Assembly (NCBI RefSeq): GCF_026626705.1
Contig: NZ_JAPNKC010000001.1
Coordinates: 7,582,001 to 7,646,000 of the forward strand
Length of the DNA stretch: 64,000 nucleotides
DNA from: Pyxidicoccus sp. MSG2
GTDB taxonomy: Bacteria > Myxococcota > Myxococcia > Myxococcales > Myxococcaceae
Direction of reading: 5' to 3'
The notes below the pieces were generated by a model that saw only the letters and a list, made by a program, of their open reading frames with translations, was not told where the DNA came from and searched no databases. The translations under genes were made by a program, and so were the position numbers. Every line of letters begins with the position of its first letter. The stretch's first letter is position 1. Positions 26,760 through 35,458 of this stretch are shown in pieces.

Positions 26760-28187
26760 ATGCGAAGAGCGAAGATTGTCTGCACCCTCGGTCCCGCCAG
26801 TCAGAGCCAGGAGATGCTCGAAGCGCTCCTGGAGAACGGCATGGACGTGGCCCGCCTCAACTTCTCCCACGGCAGCCATGAGAATCATGCGGAGAACATC
26901 GCCAAGCTGCGGGCCGCCTCGCTGAAGGTGCGCAAGGCGGTGGGCATCCTGGGTGACTTGCAGGGCCCCAAGATTCGCACCGGCCGCTTCGTCAAGGGCA
27001 GCACGGAATTGAAGGAGGGGGGCACCTTCCACATCACCACCGACGAGACGGTGCCGGGCACGGACGACATCGTGTCCACCACGTACCCCTTCCTCGCGGC
27101 GGACGTGAATCCGGGGGACCGCATCCTGCTGGATGACGGCCTGCTGGAGCTGAAGGTGCTGGAGACGGACAAGCAGAAGCTCATCAAGACGCAGGTCATC
27201 CACGGCGGCGCGCTGAAGAACAACAAGGGCATCAACCTGCCCGGCGTGGCGGTGCGCGCGGAGGCGCTGACGCCCAAGGACCGCGAGGACCTGGTCTTCG
27301 GCCTCAAGGCCGGCGTGGACTTCATCGCGCTGTCCTTCGTGCGCCAGCCGTCGGACCTGGACGCCGCGCGCCAGGCCATGGCCGAGGTGGGCCGCACGGT
27401 GCCCATCATCTCCAAGCTGGAGAAGCCGGAGGCGATTGCCCGGCTGGACGCCATCCTCGACAAGACGGACGGCGTCATGGTGGCGCGTGGCGACCTCGGT
27501 GTGGAGATTCCCCCCGAGGAGGTGCCGGCCGTCCAGAAGGACATCATCCGGCGCTCCAACCTGCGCGGCCTGCCCGTCATCGTGGCCACGCAGATGCTGA
27601 ACTCGATGATTGACAACCCCCGCCCCACGCGCGCCGAGGCGAGCGACGTGGCCAACGCCGTGTTCGACGGCGCGGACGCGGTGATGCTCTCGGGCGAGAC
27701 GGCGAGCGGCAAGTTCCCGATTGAGTCCGTGCAGATGATGGAGCGCATCATCCTCGCGGCGGAGTCGTCCGCGCGGGTGCAGCCCCAGCAGCGCTACATC
27801 GAGGCGCCGCTCGGGTTGCCCCAGCACTTCCCGGACGTGATTGCGCGCGTGGCGTGCGAGGCGGCCAAGACGAGCGGCGCGACGCTGATTGCGGCCTTCA
27901 CCCTGTCGGGCGTGACGGCGCGGCTGCTGGCGCACTACCGGCCGCCGGTGCCCATTGTCGCCTTCAGCCCCAACCAGGAAGTGCGCCGCCGGCTGGCGCT
28001 GCTGTGGGGCGTGGTGCCGCGCGTGCTGGAGCCCATCCAGGAGACGGAGGCCATGGTGCGGCGCGTGGAGGAGGAGCTCCTGGCGCGCGGCCTGGGCCGC
28101 AAGGGCGACCGCATCGTCATCGTCTTCGGAGCGCCCGTGGGCCAGCCGGGGAAGATCAACAGCCTCCGCCTGCACACCATCGGCTGA
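26760..28187 (+). CDS. pyk: Pyruvate kinase
   Basis: The 475-residue enzyme makes pyruvate and ATP from phosphoenolpyruvate and ADP. Family blocks are clear: RAKIVCTLGPAS, MDVARLNFSHGSHE, GDLQGPKIRTG, the catalytic Lys in IISKLEKPEAI, MVARGDLGVEIP, ATQMLNSMIDNPRPTRAEASDVANAV, and the C-terminal allosteric domain ending near INSLRLHTIG. The length is normal. It is monocistronic, with a strong terminator directly after it. Confidence 0.97.
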   Translation: MRRAKIVCTLGPASQSQEMLEALLENGMDVARLNFSHGSHENHAENIAKLRAASLKVRKAVGILGDLQGPKIRTGRFVKGSTELKEGGTFHITTDETVPGTDDIVSTTYPFLAADVNPGDRILLDDGLLELKVLETDKQKLIKTQVIHGGALKNNKGINLPGVAVRAEALTPKDREDLVFGLKAGVDFIALSFVRQPSDLDAARQAMAEVGRTVPIISKLEKPEAIARLDAILDKTDGVMVARGDLGVEIPPEEVPAVQKDIIRRSNLRGLPVIVATQMLNSMIDNPRPTRAEASDVANAVFDGADAVMLSGETASGKFPIESVQMMERIILAAESSARVQPQQRYIEAPLGLPQHFPDVIARVACEAAKTSGATLIAAFTLSGVTARLLAHYRPPVPIVAFSPNQEVRRRLALLWGVVPRVLEPIQETEAMVRRVEEELLARGLGRKGDRIVIVFGAPVGQPGKINSLRLHTIG

Positions 28188-28217
28188 GCAGAAGTCCCGA
28201 GCGCGAAGCAGGGAGCA

Positions 28218-28255
28218 GGGGCCGGCGGGAAGTCACCGCGGGCCCCTTCTTCATT
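28218..28255 (+). terminator. Rho-independent terminator after pyruvate kinase
   Basis: The stem GGGGCCGGCGG pairs with CCGCGGGCCCC (one mismatch) around a 7-base loop and is followed by TTCTTCATT. It lies between the convergent pyk and HD-GYP genes and may serve both. Confidence 0.8.
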
Positions 28256-28264
28256 CTGGCTGCG

Positions 28265-29821
28265 TCAGCCCTGCTTCTTTTCGTGAATCGCGCGGCGGGG
28301 AATCTCCGCCTCGACGAAGACGGTGAACAGCTCCTTGTCGAGCTGGCCGGAGTCCGCCTCGCGCTTGAGGATGTCGAGCGCGAGCGTGTGGGGCACGGCC
28401 TTCTTGTAGGGCCTGTCGCTGGCGGTGAGCGCGTCGTAGATGTCGGAGATGGACATCATCCGGGACTGGAGGGGGATGGCCTTCTCGGCGCGCGGGTAGC
28501 CGGTGCCGTCCATCTTCTCGTGGTGCGCGTAGGCGATTTCCGGCACGCGGCGCAGCGTGCGCGTCCACGGAATCTGGGTGAGGAAGCGGTAGGTGTGCTC
28601 GACGTGGCTCTCGATTTCGCGGCGCTCCTCGGGAGAGAGGGTGCCGCGGGTGATGGAGAGCGACTGGATTTCGCGGGGCAGCAGCAGGGGCTGGGCCTGC
28701 CCGTTGGCGTCATCGAAGCGCAACTGGCCCAGCTCGTGGAGGCGCTCGAAGCCGCCCTGCGCGAGCACGGTGGGGCGGTTGCAGGTGAGGATGAACTCGA
28801 ACACCTCGTCGAGCTTCTTCAGCTCGGTGGTGAGCAGCTCCTGCTCCTCGCCCTCGATTTCCGCGATGAACTTGTCGCCGCGGACCTTCACCGCCTCCAG
28901 CCGGCGCCGGTAGCTCTGGAGCTGCAAATCCTTGCGGGCGAGCTGGAAGCGGGCGCGCAGACCCTCCAGCTCGTGCGGGTAGAGCTTCTCCGCCTTGACG
29001 AGCACCGGCTCGCGCACGCCCACCTTGCCGAAGTCGTGCAGGAGCGACGCGTAGCGCAGCTCCTGCAGCTCCACGGGGGAGAAGCGCACGTGGGCGTGGG
29101 GGCCGGTGGACAGGTGCTCGAGCGCCTGGGCCAGCGACACCGTGAGGTCAGCCACGCGGCCGGAGTGGCCGGCGGTGGTCGGGTCTCTGGCTTCGATGGC
29201 GACGACGGAGGCGGAGACGAAGCCCTCGAAGAGGCGGTTGATTTCCTCGTGGAGGAGGGCGTTTTCAATCGCGCCGGCGGCCTGGGCACCGAGCGCGAGG
29301 AGCAACTCCTCGTCCTCGGCGTTGAAGCTGCCGCCGTCGAGCTTGTTGAGGGCCTGGATGACGCCCGTCACCTCGCCGTTGGCGTCGCGCATGGGGACGC
29401 AGAGGATGGTCTTCGTCTGGTAGCCGCTGGAGACGTCGAACGAGCGGTTGAAGCGCGGGTCCGAGTACGCGTCCGGGATGTTGATGACGGCGCCCGTCTG
29501 GGCGACCTGGCCGGAGATGCCGCTGCCCACCGGGAGGCGGATTTCACTCTTGGAGCCCTGGGCCACCTTGCTCCACAGCTCGTTGCGCTCGCGGTCCAGG
29601 ATGAAGAGCGAGCAGCGGTCCGCCTCCACCACCTTGGTGGCCTCGAAGAGGATGAGCGGCAGGAGCAGGTCGAGGTCGCGCTCGGCGCTCATCGCCTTGG
29701 CGACATCCAGGATGGATGTGAGCTTCGCCAGGCGGCGGCTCAGGTCAGGGGTCTGTGGCTGGGCGGGCTGGGAAAGCACCGGGGCGGCTCCGGGTGAAGC
29801 GGCCAGCGGCCGCGAGGGCAT
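28265..29821 (-). CDS. GAF and HD-GYP domain cyclic-di-GMP phosphodiesterase
   Basis: The 518-residue protein has a GAF sensor domain at about residues 40-190 (DRCSLFILDRERNELW ... VGSGISGQVAQTG). An HD-GYP domain follows, with LLHDFGKVGV (HDxGK) and, after a charged helical insert of about 130 residues, the HHEKMDGTGYPR motif that defines HD-GYP enzymes. These hydrolyse cyclic-di-GMP, so the protein likely links a small-molecule or redox signal to motility or biofilm control. The insert between the two HD motifs is much longer than in minimal HD-GYP proteins. Confidence 0.92.
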   Translation of the reverse strand: MPSRPLAASPGAAPVLSQPAQPQTPDLSRRLAKLTSILDVAKAMSAERDLDLLLPLILFEATKVVEADRCSLFILDRERNELWSKVAQGSKSEIRLPVGSGISGQVAQTGAVINIPDAYSDPRFNRSFDVSSGYQTKTILCVPMRDANGEVTGVIQALNKLDGGSFNAEDEELLLALGAQAAGAIENALLHEEINRLFEGFVSASVVAIEARDPTTAGHSGRVADLTVSLAQALEHLSTGPHAHVRFSPVELQELRYASLLHDFGKVGVREPVLVKAEKLYPHELEGLRARFQLARKDLQLQSYRRRLEAVKVRGDKFIAEIEGEEQELLTTELKKLDEVFEFILTCNRPTVLAQGGFERLHELGQLRFDDANGQAQPLLLPREIQSLSITRGTLSPEERREIESHVEHTYRFLTQIPWTRTLRRVPEIAYAHHEKMDGTGYPRAEKAIPLQSRMMSISDIYDALTASDRPYKKAVPHTLALDILKREADSGQLDKELFTVFVEAEIPRRAIHEKKQG

Positions 29822-29938
29822 CAGGGTTGTAGCACGGGCGACCGTACGACTGCCCGGGGGGCCCCACCTGCTCGGTCACCTGCTCCCTGGTGGACGCTGG
29901 CGGCCACGTTCCCCACACCCGGTGCGCGCGAAGCGGGT

Positions 29939-30607
29939 ATGAAGCGCCGCATGAGCCGCCGCCCTGTCCGCATCGCTCCCTCTGTGTTGTCCGCTGACTT
30001 TGGCCGCCTCGCCGAGCAGGTCCGCGAGGTGGAAGCCGCCGGAGCCGACCTCATTCACGTGGATGTCATGGATGGCAGGTTCGTCCCGAACATCACGCTT
30101 GGCCCGGTCGTGGTGGAGGCCATCAAGCGTGCGGCGACGAAGCCGTTGGACGTGCACATGATGATTGTGGAGCCGGAGCGCTACGTGGAGGCCTTCGCGA
30201 AGGCGGGGGCGGACGTGCTGACGGTGCACGTGGAAGTGAGTCCGCACCTGCACCGGACGCTGCAGCACATTCGCGCCGCGGGGGCGAAGCCGTCGGTGGT
30301 GCTCAACCCGAGCACGCCGCTGTCGGCGATTGAAGAGGTGCTGGGCGACGTGGAGATGGTGCTCTTGATGAGTGTGAATCCGGGCTTCGGCGGGCAGGGC
30401 TTCATCGAGTCCACGGTGGACAAGGTGCGCCGGCTGCGGGCGATGTTCGACGCGCGCGGGCTGGACACGGACATCGAGGTGGACGGCGGCATCAACGCCG
30501 ACACGGCGAAGCGGGTGGTGGCCGCGGGCGCCACGGTGCTGGTGGCGGGCAGCTACGTCTTCGGCGCGAAGGACTACGCGCAGGCCATCCGCTCGTTGCG
30601 GCCCTGA
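29939..30607 (+). CDS. rpe: Ribulose-phosphate 3-epimerase
   Basis: The 222-residue TIM barrel has APSVLSADFGRLAEQV, HVDVMDGRFVPNITLGP (metal-binding His and Asp), DVHMMIVEPE, MSVNPGFGGQGF and EVDGGINADTA. These are all the family blocks of the pentose-phosphate epimerase that interconverts ribulose 5-phosphate and xylulose 5-phosphate. ATG 29939 is used. The ATG at 29951 (MSRRPVRIAPS) is also possible. Confidence 0.95.
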   Translation: MKRRMSRRPVRIAPSVLSADFGRLAEQVREVEAAGADLIHVDVMDGRFVPNITLGPVVVEAIKRAATKPLDVHMMIVEPERYVEAFAKAGADVLTVHVEVSPHLHRTLQHIRAAGAKPSVVLNPSTPLSAIEEVLGDVEMVLLMSVNPGFGGQGFIESTVDKVRRLRAMFDARGLDTDIEVDGGINADTAKRVVAAGATVLVAGSYVFGAKDYAQAIRSLRP

Positions 30608-30644
30608 GGCGGCGGCGCGGAAGGCGCGCGCCGTCCGGGAGGCG

Positions 30645-31028
30645 TCAGGCGCGGGTGCGGGCCACGGTGGTGGCGAGGCGGGCGACGCGGGTCATGAAGG
30701 TGGGGTCGAAGGGCTTCACCTCGTAGTCGTCTGCGCCGAGCTCGAAGCAGACGTGGCGGGTGAACTGGTCCTCGACGCCGCTGAGGATGATGACCTTGCA
30801 CTCGCGGGTGGCGGGGTCCTGCTTGAGCCTGGCGAGCAGGTCGCGTCCGTCGTGGTGCTGGTTGATGTCCAGGATGATGACGGCGGGCCGGTGCTGCCGG
30901 GCCAGCTCCAGGACGCGCTCCGAGGTGGTGTCCGAGATACACGTCAGCCCGGACCGCTTCGCCTCACGGGCGAGGGCTGAAACGATGAGGGCATCGTCAT
31001 CGGAGATGAGAACGACGGGGGGCATCAT
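30645..31028 (-). CDS. Single-domain response regulator
   Basis: The roughly 127-residue protein is only a receiver domain. The acidic pair lies in LISDDDALIV, the phospho-acceptor Asp in VIILDINQHHDGRDLL, the Thr/Ser switch in IILSGVEDQ and the Lys in YEVKPFDP. There is no output domain, so it works by protein contact, probably with a histidine kinase elsewhere. A TTG at 31046 could extend it by six residues. The ATG at 31028 is preferred. Confidence 0.9.
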   Translation of the reverse strand: MMPPVVLISDDDALIVSALAREAKRSGLTCISDTTSERVLELARQHRPAVIILDINQHHDGRDLLARLKQDPATRECKVIILSGVEDQFTRHVCFELGADDYEVKPFDPTFMTRVARLATTVARTRA

Positions 31029-31211
31029 GGAGTCGTGCTGCTGCAATGCAGTGTAACCTTTTCAGCGGGGCAGGAGGGGGCTGCAGTCCGGAAGTACCGG
31101 AATGTCAGGGAGTTGGGAAGGGGGAGATGGGGTCATGGCGGACTGCGGGGCAGGGTGGGCCGGAGTGCAGGGAGGCGGGAAGGGGGAGGAAGAAAAGGTG
31201 ATCCGAGGCCG

Positions 31212-31240
31212 TTGACTCAGCCGGGCGGCTCGGGTACTAC
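31212..31240 (+). promoter_or_regulatory. Promoter of the tRNA-Pro gene
   Basis: TTGACT (31212-31217), a 17-base spacer and TACTAC (31235-31240) place transcription start near 31247, about 45 bases before the mature tRNA. Confidence 0.7.
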
Positions 31241-31290
31241 CGGCCGCACTTCGCCGGTCCCGAGAGGCAACCACCGGCGGACGGACATAT

Positions 31291-31367
31291 CGGGGAGTGG
31301 CTCAGCCTGGTAGAGCACTTGGTTCGGGACCAAGGGGTCGCAGGTTCAAATCCTGTCTCCCCGACCA
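31291..31367 (+). tRNA. tRNA-Pro (anticodon CGG)
   Basis: The 77-base gene folds as a normal cloverleaf. The acceptor stem is CGGGGAG/CTCCCCG, the D-stem GCTC/GAGC, and the anticodon stem CTTGG/CCAAG around the loop TTCGGGA, which gives anticodon CGG. The T-arm contains GGTTCAAATCC and an encoded CCA ends the gene. It reads proline CCG codons. It marks the upstream edge of a region of gene fragments, but no repeat of its 3' end was found downstream. Confidence 0.96.
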
Positions 31368-31371
31368 TTCA

Positions 31372-31421
31372 AAGGGCGCGGAATCCTTGGAGAAATCCTC
31401 GGTTCCGCGCCCTTCGTTTTT
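31372..31421 (+). terminator. Rho-independent terminator of tRNA-Pro
   Basis: A perfect 12-bp stem (AAGGGCGCGGAA with TTCCGCGCCCTT) is followed by CGTTTTT, five bases after the tRNA. Confidence 0.9.
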
Positions 31422-31527
31422 CCGGGGCCAGGAGGCCAGCCGCAAGCGGAGGGGACTGGCCTCTGACGGCCGTTCGGGCCCAGGCCTTCGTTGTCCGTGC
31501 ATGGGGCGGGGCTTGGACTTCTGCTCC

Positions 31528-31665
31528 ATGGCGACCAAGGAAGACCTCCTCTCGGATATGCTGCGGCTCCCTCCCGAGGATCGCGCTGAGGTTGCCCACG
31601 AGCTCAGCAGCCCTCCACCAGCCCGGCACGGCCGAGCGCCCGGCGCCGCGGTTTGTGCTGGGTGA
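31528..31665 (+). pseudogene. Truncated addiction-module antitoxin-like fragment
   Basis: MATKEDLLSDMLRLPPEDRAEVAHELSS matches the N-terminal helix pattern of short addiction-module antitoxins (LKLPPEERAELAEALLESL type). After about residue 28 the similarity stops and the frame runs into Pro/Arg-rich sequence before ending. The C-terminal half and any toxin gene are missing, so this is a remnant. Confidence 0.55.
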
Positions 31666-31990
31666 CGTCAGGCGGGTGCTGCGTACCGTCCTTCCGAGGG
31701 AACAGCAGCTCCAAGGGGAGATGGCCATGGCTTCGCGCAGGAGGGGCACCAGCCCGACCGCGACGGGCAGCAGGTCCTCCCTGTTGCTCTTCGTCGTCTC
31801 GCCCGCGTGGGAGCGGCCAACCCAGAGGGTGCCCGCCGCGAGATCTGTGACAGTCCGGGGTAATGGATCGCTGCCGGTCACCCAAGCTGTTCGTAGCGGG
31901 GTCGGCCAGGCGGATCGCGCGCAGGGAGGCAGCCGGAGGGCCGCGCACCCCCTTCGCGGGCCACGGCCCTCCTGCGTCCGAGGGGGCAGA
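31666..31990. other. Stretch without a recognisable gene
   Basis: These 325 bases lie between the antitoxin-like and MsrA-like fragments. They hold only low-complexity open frames with no family resemblance on either strand. They are probably decayed DNA. Confidence 0.4.
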
Positions 31991-32131
31991 ATGACGGAGG
32001 TTCTCCCGGCGCCGCCCTTCTACTACGCGGAGTCCTACCATCAGCAGTACCTGCAGAAGAACCTGGGCGGCAACTGCGGCGTCGGCGGCACCGGCGTGAA
32101 CCGCCCCATCAGCGTGAGCGTCAGCGCCTGA
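31991..32131 (+). pseudogene. C-terminal fragment of methionine sulfoxide reductase A
   Basis: The last 47 codons read MTEVLPAPPFYYAESYHQQY followed by KNLGGNCGVGGTGV. This closely matches the end of MsrA (TTEI..FYYAEDYHQQYL.KNP.GYCG.GGTG), including the C-terminal recycling Cys. The N-terminal catalytic Cys domain is absent, and the sequence upstream in the same frame is unrelated. It is a leftover of a deleted or disrupted gene. Confidence 0.7.
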
Positions 32132-32293
32132 GACGGACCCGGAGCCCGGCGTCATCAGGACATGGAGCCCCTCCGGCCACGAACCGCCCCCGCACGTCGT
32201 TTGCCTTCACCGCAGCCATCCCTCTCACGGGGTATGGCCGCGATGAAGCTCTGCGCGCAACCTCCTCCATCCGAGACACGGAGGAGCGTACTC

Positions 32294-34822
32294 ATGAGGC
32301 TGGATCGCGTCGCCATCCGGAACTACAAGTCCATCAAGTCGCTTGAGCTGCGGATTCCCCAGAAGGAAGCACCGCGCCACGGCTCCGCGGACTTCCTCTC
32401 CATCGTCGGGGAGAACAACGCAGGGAAGTCCTCCATCATGGAGGCCATCCGGCTCGCATGCACCGCCATCATGAAGGCCATGCCGGAGCAGTTTCCAGGC
32501 AACGATTTCACCAGCGGGCCCATTGAAGTCGAGCTGGAGTTCGATCAGCTCACGGACAGGGACAGGGCGCTGGCCGCCCTCACCGAAAGCACCTTCTTCG
32601 AAGGCGGCCAGCAGCGCTACCGGCTGAAACGCATCTGGAAGGCTCCCGGAGTCGCTTCGGAGAACTGGGCATACACCCCGGGTCGTCCCCCGGAGTGCCA
32701 GCTCACGGGCTGGCCATCCACCAGGCAGACCCTCACCCTCAAGTCGCTCCGGACGACGTTGGGAGCGGATGAACTGTGGGCGCCGCTCCTCGCGCGATTC
32801 ACGAATGACGCCGCATCGACCAAGGTCACCCTGGACCAGTTCATTGAAATCGCTCGTGAGCTCAAGTCCCCCTTGCTCGTCACCCGGCAGCAAGACGACT
32901 GGACTCCCTATGCAAGTGGGAGCACGACCGCTCTCGAAGCGGCTCTCCCCAACGTCGTCTATGTCCCAGCGCTTCGCGAAACGACCGAAGAGACGGACGT
33001 GGGAGCGAAGGCATCATCGATCCGCAAGATCGTGAACTCGCTGTTCGAGCAGCACCTGTCGAACCACGACCGCGTCGTTCAGTTCAAGAGGGCCGCGGCG
33101 GAACTCCAGGACCTCTTCGCCACGGAGGGCAAGCACCGGATCGTCGCCAGCATGGAGGAGAAGCTCACGGAGAAATTCAAGGAGCTCATCAACATCAGTG
33201 CCGAGCTCACGTTCAGCGCACCCGATGTGACCTCGGACCTCGCGAGCAGCACCCAGTTCCGGGTGCTGGATGCGGGGCTGTCCACGCGGCCGGACCACCA
33301 GGGACATGGCGCGCAGCGGTCCATCGTCCTGGCCTTGCTCCAACTCTACGTGGAGCAGAACAGGCAGAGCGCGTCGCGCGAGCATCAGCACATGCTCTTC
33401 CTGATTGAAGAGCCGGAGATATACCTGCACCCCGGGATGTGCCGGAGGATGCGCGACACGCTCCTGAAGATCGCGCGCAGCGGCATCGGTCAGGTCATCT
33501 GCACGACGCATTCGCCTGTCTTCCTGGACCTCGCGGATCGCCACGACGGCATCGTCATCCTTCGCAAGAAGGAGGGGCATCCCGTCGCCACGCAGCGCAC
33601 CCAGGATGTGTTCGCGCAGTCCGAGGAGGACCACCAGCAGCGCGCGAGACTCCGGATGTTGCTCAACTTCGACCCGGCCGTGAACGAAGCGTTCTTCTCC
33701 GAGAAGGTCTGTCTGGTCGAGGGGGACTGCGAAATCGCGGCGGTCGAAGCTACAGCGAGGAAGCTCCACGCGCTCGGGGAGCTGGACCTGACCCGGTACC
33801 TCCTGGCGAGGCGTGCAACCACATTCATCAACTGCCGGGGGAAATGGACCATCCCGGCGTTCCAGAAGGTCCTCAATGCCTTCGGTATCGGGTATCGCGT
33901 CATCCACGACCGGGACCTGGGCGCAAACGCGGACCGGGCGAACGCGCAGATCGACGAACTCCTGACGGAGAACAGTCGCAGCCTCGTCCACGAACCCAAC
34001 TTCGAGCAGTACATCTTCGAAGAGACCTGGACGACCGACAAGCCGTGGACCGTCACCCGGAAGATTGACGAGTCCACATCGCTCAACGACCGGCTCCTGA
34101 ACCTCTTCGCCTTCGCGCTGGGACAGCCTCTCGCTCGGTTGAAGCCGGAGCCTGTGGTTGCCGCCGGCACGCAGGTCCCGCAGCAACGGCCTCAGGGGCC
34201 TGCTCGCCGCAACCTCCGGAACAGGCTCAAGGAGTACACGGTCCCCCACGAGGCGATTCAATCCGCACGCAAGTTGAATCAGATCTTTCGTATCGCCGCC
34301 GGTCTGAACGCCGCTCCGAGCCCGGAGCCGCACCTCCCATTCCAGACCATCGACGGAACGAAGATCGATGCGTTCGCCATCGTCACGGGTTCATCCATGG
34401 CGGACACGCTGCAGGACCAGGACATCGTGGCGCTCAGGTTCCTGAAGGGGGTCAACCTCGAGCCGGTCGACAACTCGGAGCCTCCGTCCAATTCCTCGTT
34501 GCCGCACATCATCGAGAACGATGGCATCTATGTACTGGCGACCAATGACTACATCGACCAGGGAAGCTACACCATGAAGCGCGTGCGGATCGCCACGCAG
34601 CCCGACGGAACCTGGAACTGCGAAATCCGCGCGGACAATCCAGAGACACTCTGGGGGCACCGGGGCCGTTTCAACATCCTGAGGACGGATCGGATCCACT
34701 TCGCGGCGCAGGTCATCGGGTTGGTCCGAAGGGAGGCACAGGAGCCCGCGGCGCCAGGGCGCGCGGAGTTGACCATCATCCCAACGGCCCACGACCAGGC
34801 GTTGAAGGCCGAGGACGCATGA
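32294..34822 (+). CDS. OLD-type ATPase/TOPRIM protein with C-terminal S24 peptidase domain
   Basis: The 842-residue protein starts MRLDRVAIRNYKSIKSLEL, the usual opening of OLD/RecF-like ATPases, with a GAGGAG site before the ATG. The Walker A (GENNAGKSS) is at about 39-47, an ABC signature-like GHGAQRSI near 338-344, Walker B (LFLIEEPEIYLHP) near 368-380, and the His switch (TTHSP) near 404-408. A TOPRIM-like nuclease part follows: CLVEGDCE near 473-480 and VIHDRDLG near 536-543. After a linker, residues 690-815 form an S24 (LexA/UmuD) fold with TGSSM (probable Ser701), MKR (probable Lys762), RADNPE and VIGLVRR. It stands alone among gene remnants. DNA damage or phage-triggered regulation is an inference. 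Confidence 0.85.
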   Translation: MRLDRVAIRNYKSIKSLELRIPQKEAPRHGSADFLSIVGENNAGKSSIMEAIRLACTAIMKAMPEQFPGNDFTSGPIEVELEFDQLTDRDRALAALTESTFFEGGQQRYRLKRIWKAPGVASENWAYTPGRPPECQLTGWPSTRQTLTLKSLRTTLGADELWAPLLARFTNDAASTKVTLDQFIEIARELKSPLLVTRQQDDWTPYASGSTTALEAALPNVVYVPALRETTEETDVGAKASSIRKIVNSLFEQHLSNHDRVVQFKRAAAELQDLFATEGKHRIVASMEEKLTEKFKELINISAELTFSAPDVTSDLASSTQFRVLDAGLSTRPDHQGHGAQRSIVLALLQLYVEQNRQSASREHQHMLFLIEEPEIYLHPGMCRRMRDTLLKIARSGIGQVICTTHSPVFLDLADRHDGIVILRKKEGHPVATQRTQDVFAQSEEDHQQRARLRMLLNFDPAVNEAFFSEKVCLVEGDCEIAAVEATARKLHALGELDLTRYLLARRATTFINCRGKWTIPAFQKVLNAFGIGYRVIHDRDLGANADRANAQIDELLTENSRSLVHEPNFEQYIFEETWTTDKPWTVTRKIDESTSLNDRLLNLFAFALGQPLARLKPEPVVAAGTQVPQQRPQGPARRNLRNRLKEYTVPHEAIQSARKLNQIFRIAAGLNAAPSPEPHLPFQTIDGTKIDAFAIVTGSSMADTLQDQDIVALRFLKGVNLEPVDNSEPPSNSSLPHIIENDGIYVLATNDYIDQGSYTMKRVRIATQPDGTWNCEIRADNPETLWGHRGRFNILRTDRIHFAAQVIGLVRREAQEPAAPGRAELTIIPTAHDQALKAEDA

Positions 34823-35235
34823 GCTACCAGAGGTGCTCATAGGCCCCGGCGTCCATCCGATGTTGAGGCGCCTGGGGTTGCCTACCGTCCCCGGCCGCTG
34901 TCTCCGGCACGTCAGCCAGGGCGACAACTTCCCTGACACAGGGGGCAGGGGGCGCGCGGCCCTCGAAGCCTTCACCGCGCTCGGCACGTCAGCCGAGGCG
35001 ACTTCTTCCCTGACACAGGGGGCCACCACCAGTACGAGCGCCGCGCTGCGTAGAGTCTCGGTCCTTCCAACAACCCCTCGTTGACCCGCGCGTGCTGTAC
35101 CAGCCTACCTGCGTTCGCAGGAAGGGCAGGGAGTGTCCACACGCAGGCAGAGAGGTGTTGAGGCGTCTGAACCGGGCGTAATTCCGACCTCTGTCAAACG
35201 GAAGGGAGGACCCAGCGGCTCGTCATGCGAATCGC
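34823..35235. other. Intergenic region with two 42-bp direct repeats
   Basis: No gene is visible. It holds two imperfect 42-bp repeats (listed separately), a short CCTGCG/CGCAGG palindrome at 35108-35121, and, around 35240-35272, two copies of TCATGACGC. The stretch is clearly non-coding on both strands. Confidence 0.5.
34905..35023 (+). repeat. Pair of imperfect 42-bp direct repeats
   Basis: Copies at 34905-34946 and 34982-35023 (period 77 bases) both read CGGCACGTCAGCC, then a variable GGCGAC stretch, then CTTCCCTGACACAGGGGGC. Each contains GTCAG and CTGAC arms that could pair. Only two copies are seen in the window. Confidence 0.75.
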
Positions 35236-35370
35236 TCACGTCATGACGCGTGTTTTGACGCACTCATGACGCAGCGACTGAATTTTGGGTAGGCACAGCG
35301 GCGCCTTGAGCTCCAGCACCATGAGGGTGATGACGCCATCGCTGAACGCTTCCAGCCTGTTCTTGTTCAT
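35236..35370 (-). pseudogene. N-terminal fragment of a TMEM175-type (DUF1211) channel
   Basis: MNKNRLEAFSDGVITLMVLE is the diagnostic first helix of DUF1211/TMEM175 potassium channels, which normally read RLEAFSDGVIAIIITIMVLEL. A few residues are missing within the helix. After LKAP the frame becomes unrelated and stops at 44 codons, so the remaining five helices are gone. Confidence 0.7.
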
Positions 35371-35458
35371 GCTTCCACCTTCGCACCCTGCGAGCCGCCC
35401 GGCGGACGGCAGTGGCCCGATGCGAAAATCCTGGCACGAGACAACGATGTCGCGTGAG

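Noticed and set aside
31345..31367. tRNA-Pro 3' end as an attachment site with a matching repeat
   Set aside because: No second copy of the tRNA end and no integrase gene was seen in the window.
31604..32155. A minus-strand open frame over the antitoxin and MsrA fragments
   Set aside because: It has no ribosome site and is antisense to recognisable protein fragments.
34905..35023. The 42-bp repeats as a CRISPR array
   Set aside because: Only two imperfect copies, no regular spacers and no cas genes nearby.
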